Positions 1 to 7,135 of a stretch of DNA of 14,215 nt are shown one piece after another (positions within the stretch are counted from its first letter, which is position 1; each line of letters begins with the position of its first letter). The stretch lies in NCBI GenBank assembly GCA_023264075.1, contig JALQTG010000202.1, positions 1 through 14,215 of the forward strand, read 5' to 3'. The notes below the pieces were generated by a model. That model was not told the DNA's origin, made no database searches, and worked only from the letters and a program-made list of their open reading frames with translations. A program made the translations under genes and the position numbers. The DNA is from Crocinitomicaceae bacterium. GTDB taxonomy: Bacteria; Bacteroidota; Bacteroidia; Flavobacteriales_D; Crocinitomicaceae.

Positions 1-24
1 TTGTTAAGAAATAAGTGAAGGGAT

Positions 25-384
25 TTAGTTTTTCAAGGCGTTAAGACGTGCTTTGATTGCTTCTAATTTTTCAATCACAACCAGCTGATTATTGGAGTTG
101 TGCACAGTGTTTGTTGTTGTTTCCTCAGTAGGAATTTTATACCCTCTTAACGCTTTGCGTGCTCCTTCAAGCGTATGTCCCTTAATTTTCACCAAGTGAT
201 AAATTTTGTTTAGTGTGGCAATATCTTTTTGAGAATAAAGTCGCGTACCATTTTTCTTGGTTTTGGGGTCGATTTGTTTGAATTCATTGGACCAAAAACG
301 GATGAGTGACGCATTTACCCCGTACATTTTGGCGACCTCGCCAATGGTGTAATATACTTTTGTTAACGTAGATTCGTCTACCAT
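25..384 (-). CDS. MerR-family transcriptional regulator (small, Bacteroidota type)
   Basis: A 119-residue protein with an N-terminal MerR-type winged helix-turn-helix at about residues 11-80. Visible hallmarks are YYTIGEVAKMYGV (recognition helix-turn-helix), then SLIRFWSNEF, then GTRLYSQKDIATL, the wing and following helix typical of the family. The C-terminal third is a short helix (about residues 95-119), probably for dimerisation. It has no cysteine cluster, so metal sensing of the classical MerR kind is unlikely, and no effector domain is visible. The ATG at 382-384 follows GGAGG with only two bases between, a strong site for this AT-rich genome. The M23 peptidase gene lies 126 bp upstream on the same strand, so the two may share a transcript. 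MerR proteins usually bind inverted repeats in promoter spacers, but the target here is unknown. Family assignment is firm; the regulon is not known. Confidence 0.88.
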   Translation of the reverse strand: MVDESTLTKVYYTIGEVAKMYGVNASLIRFWSNEFKQIDPKTKKNGTRLYSQKDIATLNKIYHLVKIKGHTLEGARKALRGYKIPTEETTTNTVHNSNNQLVVIEKLEAIKARLNALKN

Positions 385-510
385 GCCCTCCGTTTTGGGA
401 ATGAAATTAGTAAAAATTTATTACCCACTCTATGTTGGAGAACATTTTCGTTCTATGAAAGTAGTTGAAAGGATGAATTAACCCGTTGTAGAACAGGTAA
501 AAAGGAAAAA

Positions 511-1482
511 CTAATCGAGTGATTTAAACGCGTTTTTACTGATGCGAATAATTTCTTCAAATTGTTCTGGAGTAAGGTCGGAGTGAAAATAGCCAATAGG
601 ATTTACTTTTTGTCCGTCCTTTTCCACTTCGTAATGTAAGTGAGGACCGGTTGATTTTCCACTATTTCCTACAAGACCAATCACTTCCCCTCGGGTTACT
701 TTTTGACCTTCTTTCACCATGAATTTACTCAAATGGGCATATCTTGTTTTATACCCAAAACCATGATTAATAACGATTTCTCTACCATAGCCCCAAGCAT
801 TTTGGGTCACTTCCTCTACCACACCGTCTCCTGTCGCGTAAATTTCCGTCCCTACATCGGCTGTAAAATCAAGTCCCCAATGCATTTTTCGTGTTTTGTA
901 TACTGGGTCTATTCGCCATCCGTACCCGGAGGCTACTCTTTTTAAGTCGCTGTTTCGTACAGGTTGAATAGCAGGCAAGGAAGCCAAGCGGGTTTCCCGC
1001 TCTTTAGTTAGTTTTACCAGTTCTTTGAAGCTGATGCTTTGCGCATGAAGTTTACTTTCTAATTCGTCCAATCGCTCAGCGGTGGTGATTAATAGTTCTG
1101 CGTTAGATTTCCCTTCAAGGTGTTTGTATTTGTCGCTACCACCCATCCCCATCAAGCGTAATTCATTCGGGAACTCTTTTGCGCCCAATGCTGAGCGGTA
1201 CAATTCTTCGTCCCTTCGTTTGATGTCTTCCGTGATTCGATCGATGCGTTCCATGCGCGTTTGCCACTCAACCAATTCAGTTTCTACTTCAGCGAGTTCG
1301 GCACGGAGACGCTTTTCCTTTGGGGAGTCTATGCGGTAGGCAATAATGAATCCAAAAATGATACTCAAAACGACCGTAGGGGCAATGTAAATGAACCCTA
1401 AAAGAATACGTTCACCCCATGACCGCTCCAACTTCTCGTAGGAAAGTGTTTTCGGATTATATCTAAATTTGCCTCTACTCAT
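511..1482 (-). CDS. Membrane-anchored M23 (LytM-type) zinc metallopeptidase
   Basis: A 323-residue cell-wall endopeptidase-family protein. A short cytoplasmic N-terminus is followed by one membrane segment at about residues 26-49. A charged, heptad-like helical region (about 53-95) and a second helix (about 127-165) look like periplasmic coiled coil. The LytM/M23 domain lies at about 185-297. The zinc ligands are intact: H201 and D205 in HWGLD, and H283 in HLHYEV. H250 (YAHLS) and H281 complete the active site, so this should be an active peptidase on peptidoglycan cross-bridges rather than a degenerate activator. The layout resembles the Bacteroidota M23 proteins often found beside alaS, which is divergent here. 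The ATG at 1480-1482 is chosen because the membrane segment then sits normally near the N-terminus. A TAATTTTG element on the minus strand at 1506-1513 could be its -7 box. The precise substrate is not evident. Confidence 0.93.
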   Translation of the reverse strand: MSRGKFRYNPKTLSYEKLERSWGERILLGFIYIAPTVVLSIIFGFIIAYRIDSPKEKRLRAELAEVETELVEWQTRMERIDRITEDIKRRDEELYRSALGAKEFPNELRLMGMGGSDKYKHLEGKSNAELLITTAERLDELESKLHAQSISFKELVKLTKERETRLASLPAIQPVRNSDLKRVASGYGWRIDPVYKTRKMHWGLDFTADVGTEIYATGDGVVEEVTQNAWGYGREIVINHGFGYKTRYAHLSKFMVKEGQKVTRGEVIGLVGNSGKSTGPHLHYEVEKDGQKVNPIGYFHSDLTPEQFEEIIRISKNAFKSLD

Positions 1483-1505
1483 TTATTTCTAGGTTCAAAT
1501 CTGTG

Positions 1506-1513
1506 CAAAATTA
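1506..1513 (-). promoter_or_regulatory. Possible -7 element for the M23 peptidase gene
   Basis: On the minus strand the bases read TAATTTTG, an exact fit to the Bacteroidota TAnnTTTG -7 consensus, 23 bp upstream of the M23 ATG. No clear TTG -33 partner lies about 20 bp further upstream, so the call rests on the -7 box and position only. Confidence 0.4.
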
Positions 1514-1524
1514 TGTAAATAATC

Positions 1525-1532
1525 TAACTTTG
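1525..1532 (+). promoter_or_regulatory. Probable -7 promoter element of alaS
   Basis: TAACTTTG exactly fits the Bacteroidota TAnnTTTG -7 consensus and lies 57 bp before the alaS ATG. Transcription would begin near 1538, at the edge of the inverted repeat at 1538-1557. The -33 box is weak; only CTGTG near 1501-1505 is available. It lies 11 bp from the opposing M23 element. Confidence 0.5.
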
Positions 1533-1537
1533 CAGGT

Positions 1538-1557
1538 CTGTTAACATAGCTTAACAG
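1538..1557. promoter_or_regulatory. Inverted repeat at the predicted alaS transcription start
   Basis: Two perfect 7-base arms, CTGTTAA (1538-1544) and TTAACAG (1551-1557), are separated by six bases. The repeat starts where an alaS transcript from the TAACTTTG element would begin. It could therefore be a dyad operator read as DNA or a small 5' hairpin on the alaS mRNA. No T-box features are present. Confidence 0.4.
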
Positions 1558-1589
1558 GTTACAAAAATGCTTAAAGACCAATATACCTC

Positions 1590-4202
1590 ATGACAATAGA
1601 AGAAATCCGCGCACAATATTTTAGCTTTTTTGAAAGCAAAGGGCATAAAATAGTTCCATCGGCGCCAATGGTGGTTAAAAATGACCCTACATTGATGTTT
1701 ACCAATGCAGGGATGAATCAATTTAAGGATTTTTTCTTGGGCCATTCGAAAGCCACTGATGTGCGTGTTGCGAATTCCCAAAAGTGTTTACGTGTTTCTG
1801 GAAAACACAACGACTTAGAGGAAGTAGGTGTAGATACGTATCACCATACCATGTTCGAAATGCTTGGCAACTGGTCGTTTGGTGAGTACTTTAAGCAAGA
1901 AGCAATTGATTGGGCATGGGAAATTTTAACGGATGTCTATAAAATAGACGTGAGTCGTTTATACGTAACCGTTTTTGAAGGAGACGAGTCGGATGGTGTT
2001 CCCCGGGATGACGCTTCCATTGATATTTGGAAAAAGCACATTGCTTCGGAGCGGATACTTTTGGCAAATAAAAAGGATAATTTTTGGGAAATGGGGGACG
2101 TAGGTCCTTGCGGGCCGTGTTCCGAAATTCATGTTGACATCCGCAGTGACGCTGAACGTGCGAAAATAGATGGAAAAACATTGGTCAACCAAGACCACCC
2201 GCATGTGATTGAAATCTGGAACTTGGTGTTCATGCAGTACAATCGCAAATCCGATGGTTCTTTGGAGAAGCTTCCAGACACGCATGTGGATACAGGAATG
2301 GGCTTAGAACGATTAGCTATGGTGCTTCAAGGGAAGCAATCCAATTATGATACCGATTTGTTTCAAGCGCTCATTCAGTACATTGCTAAGATTGCTGAAG
2401 TTCAGTACGGAAAAGAGGAAAAGATTGATATTGCACTGCGCGTAATTTGTGATCACATTCGTGCGATTGCTTTTTCCATTGCCGATGGGCAACTTCCTTC
2501 TAATAACGGTGCGGGCTATGTTATTCGTAGGATTCTTAGAAGGGCCGTGAGATATGGCTACCAAGTACTTAATTTCAGAGAACCTTTCTTAGCAGGTTTG
2601 AGTCAGGTGTTAGTGGAAGAAATGGGAGGTGCATTTCCAGAATTGAAGCAGCAACGAACGTTGATTGAAAGTGTAGTCCGCGAGGAAGAGGCGAGCTTTT
2701 TTAGAACGTTAGAACAAGGAATTAAACGGATCGATGGAATTATTGAGGCAGCAAAAGCGGATAACCAGAAATTGTTGAAGGGGGAGGATATTTTTGAGCT
2801 GTATGACACATATGGCTTTCCATTTGACCTTACGGCGCTCATTGCGCGGGAGGAAGGCATGGATGTAGATGAGTCCGGTTTTAATACAGCACTCAACCAA
2901 CAAAAAGAACGATCACGTGCAGCGACTTCTCTTTCTACAGAGGATTGGGTAATTCTTCAGGATGATGACAAGGAGGAATTCATAGGGTATGACGAAACAG
3001 AGGCGACGGTGCACATTGTCAAGTATCGAAAAGTCCATCAAAATAATAAGGAGTTTTTCCAGCTCGTATTTAATTACACCCCCTTTTATCCAGAGGGTGG
3101 GGGTCAAGTTGGAGACACTGGAAAAATAGTTTCGGACGAGGAGGAAGTTATAATTTTCGATACGAAGAAAGAAAATAATCTAATTGTTCACCTTGCAAAA
3201 GGGCTGCCTAATAATTTGAACGCTAATTTTCGAGCTAAGGTTAATACTGAGAAAAGAGCCTTAACGACATACAATCATTCCGCTACACATTTGTTGCATC
3301 ATGCGCTACGAGAGGTGCTTGGAACGCACGTCGAACAAAAAGGGTCATTAGTGAATGATACTTATTTACGTTTTGATTTTTCCCATTTCTCGAAAGTAAC
3401 TGACGAGGAATTGCAACGTGTGGAACAATTGGTGGCTGCTGCGATTCGAAAGGATACTCCATTAGAAGAGCACCGTGCGGTACCAATGATGAAGGCACAA
3501 GAAATGGGAGCGATGGCGTTATTTGGAGAAAAATATGGCGATGTTGTCCGGGTTATTAAATTCGGGAATTCGGTAGAATTGTGCGGAGGGACACATGTTG
3601 GAAGCACAGGTGAAATTGGACTTTTTAAAATTACATCAGAGGCCGCTGTGGCTGCAGGAGTGAGACGTATTGAAGCGATTTCTAATCTGACCGCAGATAA
3701 CTATCTCACGGCACAATTGAATCTATTAGATGAGGTAAAAGGATTACTTAAAAATCCGAAAGATTTACCAAAAGCAATTCGTGATTTACAAGAAAAGAAT
3801 GCTTCCTTAACAAAAGAAATTGAAGCTTTTGAGAAATTAAAGGCACAAGGTGTAAAGCAAGCATTGAAATCAAAAATCACCGCATTAAACGGGATGAATT
3901 TCTTAGGTGAAATCGTTGAATTAGATGGAGGTGGTATCAAAGATGTGTTGTTTCAATTGAAAGGCGAAACGGATAATTTGGTAGCTGTCATTGGTGGAAA
4001 AGCGGATGGCAAATGCACGCTCAGTATCATTGTAAACGAAGAGCTAGCGAAGGCGAAAGGTATTCATGCTGGAAGCCTTATTCGTGAGGCGTCCAAGCTG
4101 ATTCAAGGAGGAGGTGGTGGTCAACCATTTTTCGCTACGGCGGGTGGGAAAAACCCCGACGGACTTCAAGACGCAATCGAATGGGTGAAAAGCAAACTTT
4201 AA
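1590..4202 (+). CDS. alaS: Alanyl-tRNA synthetase
   Basis: A complete 870-residue class II synthetase that charges tRNA-Ala with alanine in the cytoplasm (E. coli AlaS is 875 residues). The N-terminal catalytic domain begins with IRAQYFSFF and has class II motif regions such as FTNAGMNQFKD (about 37-47) and DTGMGLERLAM (about 234-244). The alanine-specific helical domain spans roughly 250-450. The editing domain that clears mischarged Ser- and Gly-tRNA-Ala carries all four zinc ligands: H563 and H567 in HSATH, C665 and H669 in CGGTH. PFYPEGGGQVGD at about 498-509 is the usual editing-domain entry. The C-terminal C-Ala oligomerisation domain ends with the glycine-rich QGGGGGQPFFATAGGK (839-854). 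There is no frameshift or missing catalytic residue. The glycosyltransferase gene follows after one base, so the two are probably co-transcribed. Confidence 0.98.
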   Translation: MTIEEIRAQYFSFFESKGHKIVPSAPMVVKNDPTLMFTNAGMNQFKDFFLGHSKATDVRVANSQKCLRVSGKHNDLEEVGVDTYHHTMFEMLGNWSFGEYFKQEAIDWAWEILTDVYKIDVSRLYVTVFEGDESDGVPRDDASIDIWKKHIASERILLANKKDNFWEMGDVGPCGPCSEIHVDIRSDAERAKIDGKTLVNQDHPHVIEIWNLVFMQYNRKSDGSLEKLPDTHVDTGMGLERLAMVLQGKQSNYDTDLFQALIQYIAKIAEVQYGKEEKIDIALRVICDHIRAIAFSIADGQLPSNNGAGYVIRRILRRAVRYGYQVLNFREPFLAGLSQVLVEEMGGAFPELKQQRTLIESVVREEEASFFRTLEQGIKRIDGIIEAAKADNQKLLKGEDIFELYDTYGFPFDLTALIAREEGMDVDESGFNTALNQQKERSRAATSLSTEDWVILQDDDKEEFIGYDETEATVHIVKYRKVHQNNKEFFQLVFNYTPFYPEGGGQVGDTGKIVSDEEEVIIFDTKKENNLIVHLAKGLPNNLNANFRAKVNTEKRALTTYNHSATHLLHHALREVLGTHVEQKGSLVNDTYLRFDFSHFSKVTDEELQRVEQLVAAAIRKDTPLEEHRAVPMMKAQEMGAMALFGEKYGDVVRVIKFGNSVELCGGTHVGSTGEIGLFKITSEAAVAAGVRRIEAISNLTADNYLTAQLNLLDEVKGLLKNPKDLPKAIRDLQEKNASLTKEIEAFEKLKAQGVKQALKSKITALNGMNFLGEIVELDGGGIKDVLFQLKGETDNLVAVIGGKADGKCTLSIIVNEELAKAKGIHAGSLIREASKLIQGGGGGQPFFATAGGKNPDGLQDAIEWVKSKL

Positions 4203-4203
4203 G

Positions 4204-5520
4204 ATGGCGCAAAAAAGGGTCTTGATTATTACCTATTATTGGCCCCCGAGCGGTGGTTCTGGTGTGCAGCGCTGGGTATATTTTTCAAAGTACTTGAAGC
4301 GTTTGGGAGTAGAACAGGTTATTTTAACTGTTGACCCAGCATATGCCACTTATCCATCTTTGGATGATAGCTTAGAGAAAGAAGTCGAAGGAATTGAAGT
4401 CATTCGTACGAAGTCATTTGAGCCACTGCAGCTGTATTCTAAAATGACTACTGGTAACAAACAAACTGGCGTTCCATATGGAGCGGTTGATACAAAAGGT
4501 AAATCACTGTTTCAGAAGATGTCTGCTTTTGTGCGCGGAAATATTGTGTTACCCGATGCCCGCAAATATTGGAAGAGGTACGCATATTCAGCTGCACTTG
4601 ACCTAATTAATAAGGGAGCCATTGACCTAATTATTAGTACCGGGCCTCCACATTCGACGCATTTAATTGCACAAGCGTTAAAAAAACATACAGGGCTGCC
4701 GTGGATAGCAGATTTCAGAGATCCATGGACGGAAGTGTTCTACAATAAAGATTTGTATCGAACCAATTGGGCAATCAGAAAGGATGAGAAAATGGAGAAG
4801 GGGGTCATCCAAGCCGCTGATGCCGTCTTGTGTGTTTCTGCCTACACAGCGGAACTTGTTCAGGCCAAAACAACTGATCCAAAGAAAGTATCTACGATTA
4901 TCAATGGATATGATCATGAATTGTTTCAACGTATTCCCGCGAATACCTACTCTGACTTTACTATAACCTATGTGGGTTATCTGGGTCGTCATCATGCTTA
5001 CCAGTTGTTTGTAGACGGGATTTCTGCAGTTGCCCAACGCTTAACAGACGGGCAAAGACTCTCACTGCGTTTAGCAGGAAGAATTGATACTGCTATTTTA
5101 GAACAATTAGAGGCAATACCGAATTGCACAGTGGTCTATGAAGGAGTGGTGGACCATGAAGCGGCCATTGCGATGATTAAGGGAGCTGACCTTCTATTGA
5201 TATCCATTCCTGTTTCCAGCTATTCCAAAGGAATTATTACCGGCAAGCTCATGGAGTATATTGCTACTGGAAACCCCATCCTTTTGGTTGGCGAGCAGGA
5301 TAGCGATGCTGCAAAAATTTTGAATGAGTTTCCAGGAAATCTTGTCTTAGAGGAAGGTGAAGTGGAGCGATTTGCGGAGTTTTGTGCACAATGCTATTCA
5401 ACGCGAACTGGCAAAAAAGAGATACGAACAGAACACGCGTCCTACACTCGAGAAGCTACTGCTCGGCAGTTAAAGGAGTTGATCCATGTTATTTCAGATA
5501 AAACCACTGGTGGAAAATAA
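4204..5520 (+). CDS. Glycosyltransferase, GT4-like (GT-B fold)
   Basis: A 438-residue protein with the two-Rossmann-domain layout of GT-B glycosyltransferases. The N-terminal acceptor domain starts VLIITYYWPPSGGSGVQRW (residues 6-24), with a glycine-rich loop typical of family 4. DLIISTGPPHSTH (141-153) and IADFRDPWTE (168-177) are further conserved acceptor-side motifs. The C-terminal donor-binding domain begins near ITYVGYLGRHH (254-264). It contains KGIITGKLMEYIATGNPIL (342-360), which matches the E-x7-E nucleotide-sugar region in a loose form. No membrane segment or signal peptide is visible, so it acts at the cytoplasmic face. It would transfer a sugar from an activated donor to a glycan or lipid acceptor, probably for cell-surface polysaccharide. 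The sugar and acceptor cannot be told from sequence. It starts one base after the alaS stop, with no promoter of its own visible. Confidence 0.88.
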   Translation: MAQKRVLIITYYWPPSGGSGVQRWVYFSKYLKRLGVEQVILTVDPAYATYPSLDDSLEKEVEGIEVIRTKSFEPLQLYSKMTTGNKQTGVPYGAVDTKGKSLFQKMSAFVRGNIVLPDARKYWKRYAYSAALDLINKGAIDLIISTGPPHSTHLIAQALKKHTGLPWIADFRDPWTEVFYNKDLYRTNWAIRKDEKMEKGVIQAADAVLCVSAYTAELVQAKTTDPKKVSTIINGYDHELFQRIPANTYSDFTITYVGYLGRHHAYQLFVDGISAVAQRLTDGQRLSLRLAGRIDTAILEQLEAIPNCTVVYEGVVDHEAAIAMIKGADLLLISIPVSSYSKGIITGKLMEYIATGNPILLVGEQDSDAAKILNEFPGNLVLEEGEVERFAEFCAQCYSTRTGKKEIRTEHASYTREATARQLKELIHVISDKTTGGK

Positions 5521-5536
5521 AGAACGACCAGTTTTT
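5506..5536 (+). terminator. Possible terminator of the alaS-glycosyltransferase transcript
   Basis: Six-base arms ACTGGT (5506-5511) and ACCAGT (5527-5532) enclose a 15-base loop that contains the glycosyltransferase stop codon, and five T residues follow (5532-5536). The stem is short, so termination may be weak. The same T-run forms the -33-like TTTTTG of the next promoter. Confidence 0.35.
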
Positions 5537-5568
5537 GCACAGTTTTTGCTCGATTACTTGTAAATTTG
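5534..5568 (+). promoter_or_regulatory. Probable promoter of the rhodanese (and perhaps carotenoid) genes
   Basis: A TTTG at 5534-5537 and a perfect TAAATTTG -7 box at 5561-5568 are separated by 23 bp, at the long end of the Flavobacterium TTG-N17-23-TAnnTTTG pattern. A second TTTTTG at 5543-5548 is too close to serve as the -33 box. Transcription would start near 5575, about 11 bases before the chosen ATG at 5586. This rules out an upstream translation start at 5535. Confidence 0.55.
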
Positions 5569-5585
5569 TTCAAAACCAAAACAAT

Positions 5586-5960
5586 ATGAAATACGCAGTT
5601 TTATTTATTGCAGTTGCCATCTCATTCTCTTTTCTCGGTCAAAAAACACCGCCAAAAGTACTTAAAACAGTTAGCGTTGCTGCTGTTAAGGAAGAATTGA
5701 AAAAACACGAGTTTGTCATTTTAGATGTGCGTACTCCCGAAGAATACAATGCGGGACACCTCAAAGGCGCTATTAACCTGAATTTTTACGATGCCGACTT
5801 TCAAAAGAAACTTGCTGCCGTGGATAAGCGTAAGAAAGTAGTTGTTTACTGCGCAGTAGGAGGTAGAAGTGGTCAAGCATTAACTCAAATGGATGCGTTG
5901 GGATTCACCTACGTACTGAATATGAAAGGCGGATATAATGCCTGGAAAACGCAACAATAA
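5586..5960 (+). CDS. Exported single-domain rhodanese-like sulfurtransferase
   Basis: A 124-residue protein made of a signal peptide (about residues 1-18, ending FSFLGQ) and one rhodanese domain (about 28-122). Family hallmarks are ILDVRTPEEYNAGHLKGAINL (start of the domain), the catalytic loop CAVGGRSG with nucleophilic C89 and R94, and the closing NMKGGYNAW. The active-site cysteine is present, so persulfide chemistry is possible. Such exported single-domain rhodaneses are common in Bacteroidota, but their sulfur donor and acceptor are rarely known. The ATG at 5586 is preferred over an in-frame ATG at 5535. Only the later start gives a clean signal peptide, and the promoter -7 box lies between the two. 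The CruF-like gene follows after 34 bp, so read-through into the carotenoid genes is likely, but a functional link is not shown. Confidence 0.9.
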   Translation: MKYAVLFIAVAISFSFLGQKTPPKVLKTVSVAAVKEELKKHEFVILDVRTPEEYNAGHLKGAINLNFYDADFQKKLAAVDKRKKVVVYCAVGGRSGQALTQMDALGFTYVLNMKGGYNAWKTQQ

Positions 5961-5994
5961 CCTCTTTGAGTTGTTCTTTTGAAAAAGTGTTAGC

Positions 5995-6654
5995 ATGATA
6001 CAAGCAGCTGCGTTAAGCGAGCAATTTGTTCGGTACAAACAAGTCCTTTTAATTGGGCTGCTTATTATTTTTTATACCGTTGGAGTAGTTGGTCTTTCTA
6101 TCGAAGAATACCGTTCCAATTTTCTTTCGTTGAGTTTTTTCAATTTAGCACTTTCTTTTACACTCTTATTGATGGGTAGAAATCTACATTCCCTCCGGTT
6201 ATATGTGTTTATCTTTTTCGCATTTATGGTTGGAGTTGGCGTCGAATTGATTGGGGTTCACACGGGTTATTTATTCGGAGATTATGCATATGGCGAGAGT
6301 TTAGGGGTTAAATTATATGATGTTCCAATAATTATTGGAATAAATTGGGGAATGTTGGTCATCATAAGCGCTTCCGTTGCTCAACGCTTTCAAATGAATA
6401 AGTACCTTCAGGCCGTCGTTGCTTCATTGTTTATGTTATTGCTGGACGTATTAATTGAACCAGTAGCAGTTGTAAGTGATTATTGGACTTGGGAAGGAGA
6501 TGTGATTCCACTATTCAATTTTGTCTGCTGGTTTGGTGTTGCTCTTCTTTTGCAATTCGTTTATTTTGGATTAAATTTAGCCGAGAAAAACAAAGTTGCG
6601 ACTGCGTTGTATTGTATACAGTTCATGTTTTTTTTGATTTTAAATATTGTATAG
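5995..6654 (+). CDS. cruF: CruF-like carotenoid 1,2-hydratase (Caroten_synth / former DUF422 family)
   Basis: A 219-residue integral membrane protein with about six to seven hydrophobic segments. Family-defining patches are present: VGVELIGVHTGYLFGDYAYG (81-100), followed by LYDVPIIIGINWGM (107-120), then LLDVLIEPVAVVSDYWTWEG (149-168) and NFVCWFG (175-181). The acidic residues E84, D96, D151 and E155 in these patches are the likely functional ones. Characterised CruF enzymes add water across the terminal double bond of an open psi end, for example on gamma-carotene, giving a 1'-hydroxy group. Placement immediately before a CrtZ-like and a CrtYcd-like gene strongly supports a carotenoid role. 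The gene ends one base before the next ATG. The family is clear, while hydratase activity on a specific carotenoid is inferred. The gene begins at ATG 5995. Confidence 0.85.
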   Translation: MIQAAALSEQFVRYKQVLLIGLLIIFYTVGVVGLSIEEYRSNFLSLSFFNLALSFTLLLMGRNLHSLRLYVFIFFAFMVGVGVELIGVHTGYLFGDYAYGESLGVKLYDVPIIIGINWGMLVIISASVAQRFQMNKYLQAVVASLFMLLLDVLIEPVAVVSDYWTWEGDVIPLFNFVCWFGVALLLQFVYFGLNLAEKNKVATALYCIQFMFFLILNIV

Positions 6655-6655
6655 C

Positions 6656-7135
6656 ATGTATTGGTGGGGACCTTTTGTATTAGTAATCACATTTGTATTA
6701 ATGGAATTTAGTGCATGGGCGATGCATAAGTATGTAATGCACGGTTTTATGTGGCGGTTTCATAAAGATCACCACGTGGAAGAACCCGGTTTTTTTGAAC
6801 GCAACGATGTATTCTTTTTAATTTATGCCATTCCATCATGGTTGTGTATCATGTTGGGAATGATGAATGAGGCCTATTTATCCGTATGGATTGGGTATGG
6901 AATTGCTACCTATGGTTTTGCTTATTTCCTGTTTCACGATGTGTATATTCACCGGCGCTTTAAATGGTTGCGCGACATTGAACGTCCTTATTTTATGGCG
7001 ATTCGTAAAGCGCATAAGGTACACCACAAACACCGCGGAAAAGAACACGGAGAATGTTTTGGAATGCTCATCGTTCCTTTCAAATACTACCGAGAAGCCC
7101 GTAAATCCTTTCAATTGAAACAAGCAAAATCATGA
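6656..7135 (+). CDS. crtZ: CrtZ-like beta-carotene hydroxylase (fatty acid hydroxylase superfamily)
   Basis: A 159-residue di-iron membrane hydroxylase. It has the histidine set of the CrtZ group: H24-x4-H29 (HKYVMH), H36-x2-H39-H40 (HKDHH), H94-x4-H99 (HDVYIH) and H120-x2-H123-H124 (HKVHH). The motifs lie between hydrophobic segments at about residues 5-22, 52-70 and 76-93. It should introduce a 3-hydroxy group on a beta-ionone ring, giving cryptoxanthin- or zeaxanthin-type ends, with iron and oxygen at the inner membrane. ATG 6656 is chosen over the in-frame TTG at 6647. It sits one base after the preceding stop, whereas the TTG would overlap that gene. The last four bases overlap the next start as ATGA, showing tight translational coupling with the cyclase gene. 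Confidence 0.92.
   Translation: MYWWGPFVLVITFVLMEFSAWAMHKYVMHGFMWRFHKDHHVEEPGFFERNDVFFLIYAIPSWLCIMLGMMNEAYLSVWIGYGIATYGFAYFLFHDVYIHRRFKWLRDIERPYFMAIRKAHKVHHKHRGKEHGECFGMLIVPFKYYREARKSFQLKQAKS

Noticed and set aside
1538..1557. T-box or tRNA-sensing leader upstream of alaS.
   Set aside because: The leader is about 50 bases long, far too short, and has no T-box sequence; only a simple dyad is present.
3362..3607. Possible defect of the AlaS editing domain.
   Set aside because: All four editing-site ligands (H563, H567, C665, H669) are present and the frame is intact.
1590..4202. Several 60-108 residue minus-strand frames inside alaS, the longest at 1959-2285.
   Set aside because: They are antisense shadows of a complete, conserved coding sequence and show no domain or start-site support.
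5535..5585. In-frame upstream start for the rhodanese, adding 17 residues.
   Set aside because: The TAAATTTG promoter box lies inside that extension, and the added residues would disrupt the clear signal peptide that begins at 5586.
6647..6655. TTG start for the CrtZ-like gene.
   Set aside because: An ATG three codons later follows the preceding stop by one base and gives the normal N-terminus; the TTG would overlap the cruF-like gene without need.
6483..6683. A 66-residue plus-strand frame across the cruF/crtZ junction.
   Set aside because: It overlaps two well-supported genes in another frame and its product has no protein-like pattern of its own.
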